A stretch of 40,988 nt of DNA. Origin: Candidatus Luteimonas excrementigallinarum (GTDB taxonomy: Bacteria > Pseudomonadota > Gammaproteobacteria > Xanthomonadales > Xanthomonadaceae). Within the stretch, counting starts at the first letter, position 1; the number at the start of each line of letters is the position of its first letter. The notes below the pieces were generated by a model. That model ran no database searches. It saw nothing but the letters and a program-made list of their open reading frames with translations, and had not been told where the DNA came from. Position numbers and translations under genes: made by a program. The stretch spans positions 1 to 40,988 of the forward strand of contig DXCY01000121.1 of assembly GCA_019115725.1 (NCBI GenBank). The letters run 5' to 3'. Below are positions 1-9,434 of this stretch, in pieces.

Positions 1-2345
1 GAACGGGTGCGCCCCAGCTCCTCCCAGCGCAGCGGCATCGCCACCGGCGCGCCCTTGCGCGCCCGCAGCACCCAGCTGGCAACACTGGTGGCCCCGCGGC
101 CGTTGCGCAGCCAGTCGATGAAGATCCGGTCGCGCCGTGCCTGTTTGGAGGCGGTGGCCACGTAGCGCATCGGCGACTGGGCGACCATCGCCTTGGCGAA
201 GGCTTCGCAGAAGTGCTTGGCGGTGTCCCAGTCGGGTCCCGGCCTGATCGGCACGCACACGTGCACGCCCTTGCCGCCGGACAGCCGCGGCCAGCTTTCC
301 AGCCCCACTTCCGCCAGCCGGTCGCGCACATCGCGCGCGGCGCGGATCACCTCGCTCCAGGGCACGCCTTCGGCAGGGTCCAGATCGAACACCAGCCAGT
401 CGGGCTTCTCCGGTGCCTTGCGCTTTGCTCCCCACGGGTGGAATTCGATCGCGTTCATCTGCACCAGCGACAGCACGCCCTGGATGTCCCGCACGTAGAG
501 GTATTCGTCCTGGCCTTCGCGCTCGCGCAGGACAACCGGATGCACGCCCGCACCGAGGCTGTCGGCGTGGTGCTTCTGGAAAAAGCATTCCGCACCGATG
601 CCGCCCGGGCAGCGCAGCAGCGACAGCGGCCGCTCCACCAGTTCCGGCAGCAGCCAGTCGGCCACGGCCTGGTAGTAATCGGCCACGTCCTGCTTGGTGA
701 CGCCCTCGCCGGGGAAGACCTCGCGGTCGGGGCTGGTGAGGCGGGTGGATGCCATGCGGTTCTCCTTGTCCGGACCCTTGCGACGACGGGATACCGGGGG
801 TTGTGATGGGCGCGGGGCATGCAGGTCATCGCGCGGGCGCACGAAGCTGGCCTGGCGGATCAACCCTTCCTTGCCGCGGCCGCGGGTATGCACATCCACC
901 ATCAGCTGTGGCTGCACCCAGCGCACGGTGCGCTGCGGGAACGGCACGTGATCGGGCAGATCGACCACCGGGCCGTCCGCATGCAGGGCCTGCAGCCGGC
1001 GATGGAGGGCGCGCAGCGAGTCGTCGCTGAACCCGCTGCCCACCCGGCCGACGTACTCCAGCCCTGCTTCGGCCACCTGGGCCAGCAGCAGGGAACCGAA
1101 GCCGTGGCGGCTGTTCTTCGGCGGGGTGTAGCCCACCACCACGAACGACTCATCGGCCACGTGCTTGAGCTTGAGCCAGGCGCGCCCGCGACCGCCGCGA
1201 TAGGGTGCATCGACACGCTTGCAGACGATGCCTTCCAGGCCGGACCCGGCGCTGGCTTCGAAGGCGGCAGCTGCATCCCCCTCCACGTGCTCGCTGAATG
1301 CCAACGCCGGCGCCGCGGCGGCTTCAATCAGCTGGCCCAGCAGGGTGCGCCGCTGCAACAGCCCGACGCCGCGCAGATCCACGCCGTCCAGATACAGCAG
1401 ATCGAAGGCGACGTAGCGCAGCGCGCCGGTTTCACCGCGTTCGAGCAGTGCCTGCAGCAGGCCGAAATCGCTGCGCCCGTGCGCGTCGGTGGCAATCAGC
1501 TCACCGTCGATCACGGCCGATTCCACCGGCAGGTCGTCCAGCGCCCGCACCAGCTGCGGCAGGCGGTCTGACCAGGGCAGCTGGTTGCGCGAGCACAACT
1601 CCACATCGGCCTCGCGATAGGCGAGCAGCCGGTAGCCGTCCCACTTCACCTCGTACAGCCAGCCGGCGCCCGTCGGCGGCCGGGTCTGCAGGGTGGCGAG
1701 CTGGGGTTCGATGCCGCGCGGCATGCGCCTGGCGACAACGCCGCCGGCATCCAGCGCCAGTCCGCGCCAGTCCAGCCGGCCCTTACGCGCCCTGCCGTGC
1801 GCCCGCGGACGCACCGGCGGACGCACCGGCATGTCCAGCAGCGCATCAGCGTCGGCATCCCGGGCATGCGTATCGCTGCGCTTGATCAGCAGCCATTGCG
1901 GCTGGCGCGCCTGGCGCCCGGTGCGCACCAGGGTAAAGCGGCCCTGCAGGCGGTCGCCATCGAGCACGAAATCCAGCTTGCCAGCGGCGATGGCCTGCAG
2001 CGGATCCTGTTCACACGCCCAGGTACCGCGGTCGAAGATTTCCACCCTGCCCGCGCCGTACTGGCCCTTGGGAATCTCGCCTTCGAAGTCCGCGTAATCC
2101 AGCGGATGGTCTTCCACCTCCACCGCCAGCCGCTTTTCCCCAACCCGCAGAGACGGCCCCTTCGGCACCGCCCAGCTCTTGAGCGCACCGTCGGCCTCCA
2201 GGCGGAAGTCGAAATGCCGGGTGCTGGCGTGATGCAGCTGCACGACGAAGATCGGCGCGCCCCTTCCGCGGCGCGTCCGGCGTTCTCCGGAGGGCTCCGG
2301 CGTGGCATCGAAGCTGCGCTTGCGGGCATAGTCGCGCAGGCTCAC
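1..2345 (-). CDS. ligD: ATP-dependent DNA ligase LigD (PE-LIG-POL order), 3' end truncated by window edge
   Basis: Minus-strand frame is open from GTG at 2345 to the left edge; no ORF of this frame is listed because it has no stop in the window. N-terminal phosphoesterase VVQLHHASTRHFDFRLEADGALKSWAVPKGPSL, ligase nucleotidyl motif EVKWDGYR, C-terminal primase/polymerase MASTRLTSPDREVFPGEGVTKQDVADYY. Ku ends 4 nt upstream. Confidence 0.95.
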   Translation of the reverse strand, partial: MSLRDYARKRSFDATPEPSGERRTRRGRGAPIFVVQLHHASTRHFDFRLEADGALKSWAVPKGPSLRVGEKRLAVEVEDHPLDYADFEGEIPKGQYGAGRVEIFDRGTWACEQDPLQAIAAGKLDFVLDGDRLQGRFTLVRTGRQARQPQWLLIKRSDTHARDADADALLDMPVRPPVRPRAHGRARKGRLDWRGLALDAGGVVARRMPRGIEPQLATLQTRPPTGAGWLYEVKWDGYRLLAYREADVELCSRNQLPWSDRLPQLVRALDDLPVESAVIDGELIATDAHGRSDFGLLQALLERGETGALRYVAFDLLYLDGVDLRGVGLLQRRTLLGQLIEAAAAPALAFSEHVEGDAAAAFEASAGSGLEGIVCKRVDAPYRGGRGRAWLKLKHVADESFVVVGYTPPKNSRHGFGSLLLAQVAEAGLEYVGRVGSGFSDDSLRALHRRLQALHADGPVVDLPDHVPFPQRTVRWVQPQLMVDVHTRGRGKEGLIRQASFVRPRDDLHAPRPSQPPVSRRRKGPDKENRMASTRLTSPDREVFPGEGVTKQDVADYYQAVADWLLPELVERPLSLLRCPGGIGAECFFQKHHADSLGAGVHPVVLREREGQDEYLYVRDIQGVLSLVQMNAIEFHPWGAKRKAPEKPDWLVFDLDPAEGVPWSEVIRAARDVRDRLAEVGLESWPRLSGGKGVHVCVPIRPGPDWDTAKHFCEAFAKAMVAQSPMRYVATASKQARRDRIFIDWLRNGRGATSVASWVLRARKGAPVAMPLRWEELGRTR

Positions 2346-2348
2346 GGC

Positions 2349-3293
2349 TTACCCCGCCTTGCGCGCGGCGGCCTTTTTCGTGGCTTTCTTCTTGCCGCTG
2401 GCCGCTTTCTTCGCCGCCTTCTTTGCGGGCTTGCGTGCGGTCTTCTTCACGACTTTCTTCGTCGCCCCACCGCCGCCTTTGCCGCCTTTGCCGCCTTTCT
2501 TCTCCAGGCTGCGCTTGAGCAGCTCGGCGAAGTCGATCACGTTGGTGGCGGCGCCTTCCGCCGGTCGCTCCTGCCCGTCGTCATCGTCGTGCACCACCTT
2601 CTTCGAGCGCACGCGCTCCTCGATCACCTCCTGCAGGCGCAGGCGGAAATCATCCTTGAACGCATCCGGGTCCCACTCGCCGGTCATCGAGGCGATCAGC
2701 TGCTCGGCCATCTCGACCTCGCGCGTGGTGATCTTCCACTTCTTCGACTCGCCCTCGGGCAGCCTGTATTCCTCCGGGTCCACCAGCTCCTGGGCGAAGC
2801 GCAGCACCATCATCACCAGCGCATCGCCGCGCGGCAGCACCGCGGCCAGGTACTCGCGGGTGCGGATCACCACCCGGCCGATCCCGGCCTTGCCGGTGCG
2901 CGCCAGCACATCGCGCAGCAGCACGTAGCCCTTCTCCGCCTTGGCCGCGGGCTCGAGCACATAGGGCTTGTCGAAGTATTCCGGCCCGATCGAACCGGCA
3001 TCGACGAAGGTGTCGATATCGATCGTCTCCCTGCGGTCGGGCGCGGCCGCGGCGATATCCTCCTCCTCGATCACCACATAGGCGCCCTTGTCGTATTCGA
3101 ACGCCTTGACGATCTCCTTCCACGGCACTTCCTCGCCGGTCTCCTCGTTCACCCGCTCGTAGCGCACGCGGGCGTGGTTGCGGCTGTCGAGCATGCGGAA
3201 CTGCAGATCCACCCGCCGCTCCCCCGCCATCAGCCGCACGGGAATATTGAGCAGTCCAAACGACAGCGTGCCAGTCCAGATCGGCCGGGCCAT
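2349..3293 (-). CDS. ku: Non-homologous end joining protein Ku with Lys/Ala-rich C-terminal tail
   Basis: MARPIWTGTLSFGLLNIPVRL N-terminus typical of bacterial Ku; adjacent to ligD; tail KKVVKKTARKPAKKAAKKAASGKKKATKKAAARKAG. Confidence 0.97.
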   Translation of the reverse strand: MARPIWTGTLSFGLLNIPVRLMAGERRVDLQFRMLDSRNHARVRYERVNEETGEEVPWKEIVKAFEYDKGAYVVIEEEDIAAAAPDRRETIDIDTFVDAGSIGPEYFDKPYVLEPAAKAEKGYVLLRDVLARTGKAGIGRVVIRTREYLAAVLPRGDALVMMVLRFAQELVDPEEYRLPEGESKKWKITTREVEMAEQLIASMTGEWDPDAFKDDFRLRLQEVIEERVRSKKVVHDDDDGQERPAEGAATNVIDFAELLKRSLEKKGGKGGKGGGGATKKVVKKTARKPAKKAAKKAASGKKKATKKAAARKAG

Positions 3294-3350
3294 GGCGAAC
3301 TCCCTCGTCAGTCGGCGGAATGGCCCGGCACCGGCGCCGGGCGCTACGGG

Positions 3351-4553
<1,203 letters not shown>

Positions 4554-4557
4554 TCCG

Positions 4558-5175
4558 TCAGGAATCCTTCCCTTCGGCCAGGCTTCGCGACAGCTCCTCA
4601 TCCAGCGCCAGCGGCCTGCCCCAGCGCTGGTAGCTGTGCACAACGCCGCGCTTGAGGCGGGCAAACGCCTCGGTGCCCGGGCCGGCGCCCAGACTGGCGG
4701 CCAGCGCGTTCCAGCTGGCCTCCGGCCGCTGTTCACGCAGGTCCACCACCAGCCGGCAGGAGCGCCCGGTCACCCGGGCCAGCGCACAGGCGAAATACAC
4801 ATCGCCGGCCTCCCAGCCGGGCGTGCCGGTCAGCGCCGTTGCCGGCCCACGCGCCGCGCCCAGATAGCGCACCAGTTCATCGATAAAGGCCGCGCGGTGA
4901 CGGGCGGCATAGCGGCCGATATCCACCAGCCGTTCGTCCAGCCACGGGTCGCCGGTGGCGGAGGCATCTTCGGCTTCTTCGGCGTCATCCGTCTCCTGCC
5001 CCTCATCGGCGTCGGTGTCGGCCGCGACGTCGGCGTTTTCCGGCGGCGGCTGGTCGGGCTCGACCTGCTGCTCGGGCGGCGGAGCTTCTGACTCCTGGGC
5101 ATGCGCAACAGCCATCAGCGCGAAGGCCAGACACAGGACGGCCAGCAGGCCGGGGCGGGAATGGTTGTCCATCAT
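4558..5175 (-). CDS. Secreted hypothetical protein with acidic/proline low-complexity N-terminal region
   Basis: Signal peptide (LLAVLCLAFALMAVAHAQ) followed by an E/D/P-rich linker and a folded-looking C-terminal half. Confidence 0.7.
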   Translation of the reverse strand: MMDNHSRPGLLAVLCLAFALMAVAHAQESEAPPPEQQVEPDQPPPENADVAADTDADEGQETDDAEEAEDASATGDPWLDERLVDIGRYAARHRAAFIDELVRYLGAARGPATALTGTPGWEAGDVYFACALARVTGRSCRLVVDLREQRPEASWNALAASLGAGPGTEAFARLKRGVVHSYQRWGRPLALDEELSRSLAEGKDS

Positions 5176-5202
5176 GTCTCCGTGATTCTGCGCGGCGCCA
5201 GG

Positions 5203-5643
5203 CTACAGGCCGGATGCCGCACCAGGCGCCAGGGTATCCGCCGGGCGCGCTCCGGGTAGCGGCTCGCCATCGGGGTCCCGCAGCTGCAGGTGGCCATCGG
5301 GCAGCAGCGCCCAGGTGCGGAAGCTGTCATCCATGCCTTCCAGCAGGATCAGCCCTTCCGCGGAATGCCAGCGACCGCCCTGCACGAAGCGCTCGCCATC
5401 TCCGGCGGTGAGATAGGTTTCGGCCATCCGCCAGCGCTGGCGATCACCGTCGCGGGCCAGCACCAGGGTGGTCTGGATGCCCGCGCAATCGGCGCAGGGC
5501 AGCGTGCCGCTCCAGTGCATGCGGCGGCCGTCCTCGATCTCCAGCGCCGGCAGCGGCTCCGGCTCGACACCGCAACCAGCCAGCGCCGCTGCAAGCGCGC
5601 CGGCCAGCGCAAGCCGTACCACTGCGGCATGGGGTGTATGCAT
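5203..5643 (-). CDS. Lipoprotein with NlpE N-terminal-like domain
   Basis: Lipobox LAAALAGC; WSGTLPCADCAGIQTTLVL resembles the NlpE CxxC region. Confidence 0.8.
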   Translation of the reverse strand: MHTPHAAVVRLALAGALAAALAGCGVEPEPLPALEIEDGRRMHWSGTLPCADCAGIQTTLVLARDGDRQRWRMAETYLTAGDGERFVQGGRWHSAEGLILLEGMDDSFRTWALLPDGHLQLRDPDGEPLPGARPADTLAPGAASGL

Positions 5644-5700
5644 GCGGCGATTGTGCCGCAACGAGGCAAATGGCGCGTGCAGCGCCACCGCCAATCCGGA

Positions 5701-6165
5701 TCAGCGCTCGGAAATGATGAACGAACCGAAGGCGACGCCCACATCCCAGCCGTCGCCGGTGCCGGCCAGGGCCAGGCTGACCGGCCCCTTGGTCACCACC
5801 CGCGCATTGGCCGAGCGCACCGCGCCGGCGTGAGCCTCGGCGGAGGCATAGCCACCGAGCGTCTCCCGGATGCTCTTGACCCCGGAAAACGTGCCGCTGC
5901 CGTTCTCGATGCGCGATTTGCCAAAGCTCAGCCCACCGCCGCGCGCCTCGATGGTGACCGGGATGCTCTGTCCGTTATTGCAGCTCACCGTGCCGCTGCC
6001 GCTGGCGGTCTTGTAGAACACCGACCAGCCGCTCATGTTGAAGCTCAAGCGGCAGTCCAGCTCGGCCTGTGCCCTGGCATTTCCGGCGGGAGCGGCCGCC
6101 AGCAGCGCCGCCACGCCAGCCGCGGCGAGCCACTGCAGCGCACGGCCTGCGACGGGCTGGCTCAT
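5701..6165 (-). CDS. Secreted conserved hypothetical protein
   Basis: N-terminal signal peptide; ATGA overlap with the upstream gene ending at 6162. Confidence 0.65.
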   Translation of the reverse strand: MSQPVAGRALQWLAAAGVAALLAAAPAGNARAQAELDCRLSFNMSGWSVFYKTASGSGTVSCNNGQSIPVTIEARGGGLSFGKSRIENGSGTFSGVKSIRETLGGYASAEAHAGAVRSANARVVTKGPVSLALAGTGDGWDVGVAFGSFIISER

Positions 6166-6587
6166 CGACGGTACCCCCGGTTGTCGCGGCGACCGCGATG
6201 GTCACGATCAAAGCGCGGGTCGTAGTAGCGCACGGTGCAGCGGCCCTTGCGGTCGCAGTTGCTGCGCTGGTTCACATGGCCGCGGGCCCGGGCGTGCGGC
6301 GGCGGACCCCGGAACTGTGACGGGTGGTAACCGGCGCGGTAGTTGCGCGGCACCTGGCGGTAGTAGCTGGGACGGCCGTGGCGGTCGCGCACCACGATCA
6401 GCCGGTCGTGATGGCCGTAGTTGCCATGGCGGTAATAGGGCGAGCCGCCACGCAGCACCACGTCTGCCACATCCACCAGCACCCGCACCAGATCATCGCT
6501 GGCGTGGGCCGTGGTAGGAGCCAGGGCGCCTGCGCCGAGACCGGCGGACAGGATCAGGGGAGCAAGCCAACGGAACGAAACGGACAT
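6162..6587 (-). CDS. Secreted Arg/Tyr/His-rich hypothetical protein
   Basis: Signal peptide MSVSFRWLAPLILSAGLGAGALAPTTAHA; start trimmed to M69 of ORF 6162..6791. Confidence 0.6.
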   Translation of the reverse strand: MSVSFRWLAPLILSAGLGAGALAPTTAHASDDLVRVLVDVADVVLRGGSPYYRHGNYGHHDRLIVVRDRHGRPSYYRQVPRNYRAGYHPSQFRGPPPHARARGHVNQRSNCDRKGRCTVRYYDPRFDRDHRGRRDNRGYRR

Positions 6588-6693
6588 CTGCGGACTCCTC
6601 GCATGACTCCCCGGCGGCGGCGGGGCGATGGATCCACCATGCCCCGCCCAAGGTGAACCGGCTTTTAACTTGCCCGCGCGGGCAGGCCGCGGT

Positions 6694-7440
6694 TCAGGCC
6701 GCTGCCAGTCCTGCTGCCGCGGCGATCTCATCCACCGCCGCAACCAGGTAGTCCGGCCCGGCCACTTCCCGCATGCGCCCGGCGTGCTCACCCAGGTCGG
6801 CTTCCATCTCGTGCTCCCAGGTCACGTGATAGGGCATGTGCACCGCCCACCCGCCCAGCTCCAGCACCGGGGCCACATCCGAGCGCAGCGAATTGCCGAT
6901 CATCAGGAACCGCTGCGCCGGCAGGTCGAACTCCTCCAGCACCTTGGCATAGGTCGGCGGATCCTTTTCGCTGACGATCTCGATCCGCGGGAACAGCGCC
7001 GCCAGGCCCGATTCGCGCACCTTCGCTTCCTGGTGGAACAGGTCGCCCTTGGTGATCAGCACCACCTCGTAGCGCGCGGCAATGGCTTCCACGGCCTCAC
7101 GGATGCCGGGCAGCAGTTCCACCGGGTGCTGCAGCATGTCCTTGGCCAGCCGCAGGATGCGGCCGATGTCAGCCGCGTCGATGCGGGCGCCGGTGATGTC
7201 GATGGCCGCTTCGATCATCGACAGCGACATACCTTTTACGCCGTAGCCGAACAGGGCGATGTTGCCCTTCTCCACCGCGTACAGGCGCTGGCGCGCGCGG
7301 CTGTCGTCCAGGTCCACGTAGCGACCGAGGATGTGCTCGAACTCGAGCTGGGCCTGGTCGAAGAAATCCTGGCTGCGCCAGAGGGTGTCATCGGCATCGA
7401 AGCCGACCAGGCCGATGCCCGGTTCGCGAAGTGCAGTCAT
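6694..7440 (-). CDS. HAD family hydrolase
   Basis: GLVGFDADDTLW motif I (DxDxT) and MIGNSLRSDVAPVLELGG motif IV. Confidence 0.9.
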   Translation of the reverse strand: MTALREPGIGLVGFDADDTLWRSQDFFDQAQLEFEHILGRYVDLDDSRARQRLYAVEKGNIALFGYGVKGMSLSMIEAAIDITGARIDAADIGRILRLAKDMLQHPVELLPGIREAVEAIAARYEVVLITKGDLFHQEAKVRESGLAALFPRIEIVSEKDPPTYAKVLEEFDLPAQRFLMIGNSLRSDVAPVLELGGWAVHMPYHVTWEHEMEADLGEHAGRMREVAGPDYLVAAVDEIAAAAGLAAA

Positions 7441-7461
7441 CCGTGCAGTTTACCGGGATGG

Positions 7462-7494
7462 AAAAAGGTGGGGCGACCCGGAGGCCGCCCCACC
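7462..7494 (-). terminator. Rho-independent terminator downstream of EF-hand gene
   Basis: Minus strand GGTGGGGCG-(10 nt)-CGCCCCACC followed by TTTTT (perfect 9-bp stem plus U-tract). Confidence 0.85.
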
Positions 7495-7523
7495 TGCATG
7501 AAGCCGGGGTTCAACAACCCGGA

Positions 7524-7856
7524 TCAGCCTTCCTGACCGTCCTGCGGCGGCGGGGCACCGGCGCCCTGGCTCGCGGCCCAGGCCTGGTACTCCTGCGGCG
7601 TGAGGGCGCCATCGCCGTCGGCGTCGGCCTGGTCGAAGACCGAGGCCAGCTGCGGCAGGCCCGCGGCTTCCGCACGGCTCAGGTTGCCGTCGCCATCGGT
7701 GTCCAGGTCATTCCAGGTCACCTGGCCCTGCGGCGCAGCCTGCGCGGTGGCCGCCGCCGGGTCCTGCCCTTCGGCGTCCTGGGCAAAGGCCATCGGCATG
7801 GCAAGGGCGAAACCGAGGGCGAGGAGGCCGGTCAGGGGCTTGCGTGCGTTGTTCAT
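7524..7856 (-). CDS. Secreted EF-hand domain protein
   Basis: Signal peptide; two EF-hand loops DLDTDGDGNLSRAE and DQADADGDGALTPQE; start trimmed to MNNARKPLTG. Confidence 0.85.
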   Translation of the reverse strand: MNNARKPLTGLLALGFALAMPMAFAQDAEGQDPAAATAQAAPQGQVTWNDLDTDGDGNLSRAEAAGLPQLASVFDQADADGDGALTPQEYQAWAASQGAGAPPPQDGQEG

Positions 7857-8185
7857 CAGTCTCTCCAGATAGAAATCAAAAAAGTGCGGAATCAACAGTG
7901 CGGACCTCGTCGTTCCGCACGGCCCAGAGACTGGCGGCAGCCGGGTGAACGGCACGGGTGCCGCCGCCCGCGCCTTCCACGCGGCGTTAACCAAAACCGG
8001 GCGCCCACCCGCTAGGGCCCGGCGTGACCGGATCGGCACCGGGCGCATCGGAGCGCGCCACTGCGCGGTTCCGGGTCAACGGCCATTCGAGGGGGAAGGC
8101 GCGGCTGCAACTGAATGCAACACAACCTTTACTTGCCGGTATCTTATGCGGATTACCGTTTTCCGCGTTCAGGACGAGAACCGAC

Positions 8186-9361
8186 ATGACCCGACACCTG
8201 CTTGCGGCCGCCTGCGCCGCTTTCCTGGCCAGCGCCTGCGGCGGCAACAACGCCCAGCCGCCGACCACCATCGAGGGTCCCGCCTCTGCCGCGGCCGAGC
8301 GCGCGGCGGCCAGCGATGAGCGGCCCTTCGCAGTGGAGGAGATCACCGGGTTCAACGAGCCTTGGGCCATGACCTTCCTACCCGATGGCCGCCTGCTGGT
8401 AACCGAGAAGCCGGGCGCCCTGCGTCTGTACGACCCGCAGCGTGACCTGAGCGGCGAGATCCGCGGAGTGCCGGCGGTGGTGTACGGCGGCCAGGGCGGG
8501 CTGGGCGATGTGGTGCTGCATCCGGATTTCGGCAGCAACCATCTGGTCTATCTCAGCTATGCCGAGCCCGGCGAAGCCGATACCGCCGGTGCCGCCGTGG
8601 CCCGCGCGCGGCTGGTGCTGGATGGCAGCGGCAATGGCGCGCTGGAGGACGTGGAAGTGGTGTGGCGGCAGGTGCCCAAGGTCAGCGGCCAGGGCCATTA
8701 CGCCCACCGCATCGCCTTCCACGACGGCATGCTGTGGATCAGTTCCGGCGACCGGCAGAAATTCGACCCGGCCCAGGACATGACCTCGAACATGGGCAAG
8801 ATCCTGCGCCTGCACGACGACGGTTCGACGCCCGATGACAACCCGTTCGTCGACCAGGGCGGCGTGGCCGCCGAAGTCTGGTCACTGGGCCACCGCAATC
8901 CGCTGGGCTTCGTGTTCGACGCCCAGGGCCGGCTGTGGAACCACGAAATGGGCCCCAAGGGCGGCGACGAACTGAACCTGGTGGAGCGCGGCGCGAACTA
9001 CGGCTACCCCACCGTTTCCAACGGCGACCACTACGACGGCCGCCCGATTCCCAACCACGACACCCGGCCCGAATTCCGCGCCCCGGTGATCACCTGGACC
9101 CCGGTGATTTCGCCATCCAGCTTCATCATCTACGACGGCGGCATGTTCCCGGCCTGGAAGGGCAGCGGCCTGATCGGCGGTCTGTCCTCGCAGTCGCTGG
9201 TGCGGATCGCGTTCGATGGCGGGACGGCCAGCGAGGCGGAGCGGTTCGACATGGGCACCCGGATCCGCGAGGTGGAACAGGGCCCCGACGGCGCCATCTG
9301 GCTGCTGGAAGACGGTGCCGACGGCCGTCTGTTCCGGCTGAGCCCGCCGGCGGGCACCTGA
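8186..9361 (+). CDS. PQQ-dependent aldose sugar dehydrogenase-like lipoprotein (soluble GDH/YliI family)
   Basis: Lipobox [66 protein letters not shown] motifs. Confidence 0.92.
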   Translation: MTRHLLAAACAAFLASACGGNNAQPPTTIEGPASAAAERAAASDERPFAVEEITGFNEPWAMTFLPDGRLLVTEKPGALRLYDPQRDLSGEIRGVPAVVYGGQGGLGDVVLHPDFGSNHLVYLSYAEPGEADTAGAAVARARLVLDGSGNGALEDVEVVWRQVPKVSGQGHYAHRIAFHDGMLWISSGDRQKFDPAQDMTSNMGKILRLHDDGSTPDDNPFVDQGGVAAEVWSLGHRNPLGFVFDAQGRLWNHEMGPKGGDELNLVERGANYGYPTVSNGDHYDGRPIPNHDTRPEFRAPVITWTPVISPSSFIIYDGGMFPAWKGSGLIGGLSSQSLVRIAFDGGTASEAERFDMGTRIREVEQGPDGAIWLLEDGADGRLFRLSPPAGT

Positions 9362-9434
9362 TGACTCCCGCCGCACACCTCCATGTGATCCGCGCACGCG
9401 CGGATTGGCGGCGCGTCCAGTAGGCTTGCGCGCG

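Noticed and set aside
3323-3342. Hairpin GCCCGGC-ACCGGC-GCCGGGC between SDR and ku
   Set aside because: No U-tract and such GC palindromes are expected by chance in this background; too weak to call a terminator.
6671-6684. Palindrome TGCCCGCGCGGGCA after the HAD gene
   Set aside because: Short stem with no room for a loop, only a weak T-rich stretch downstream; not strong enough to call.
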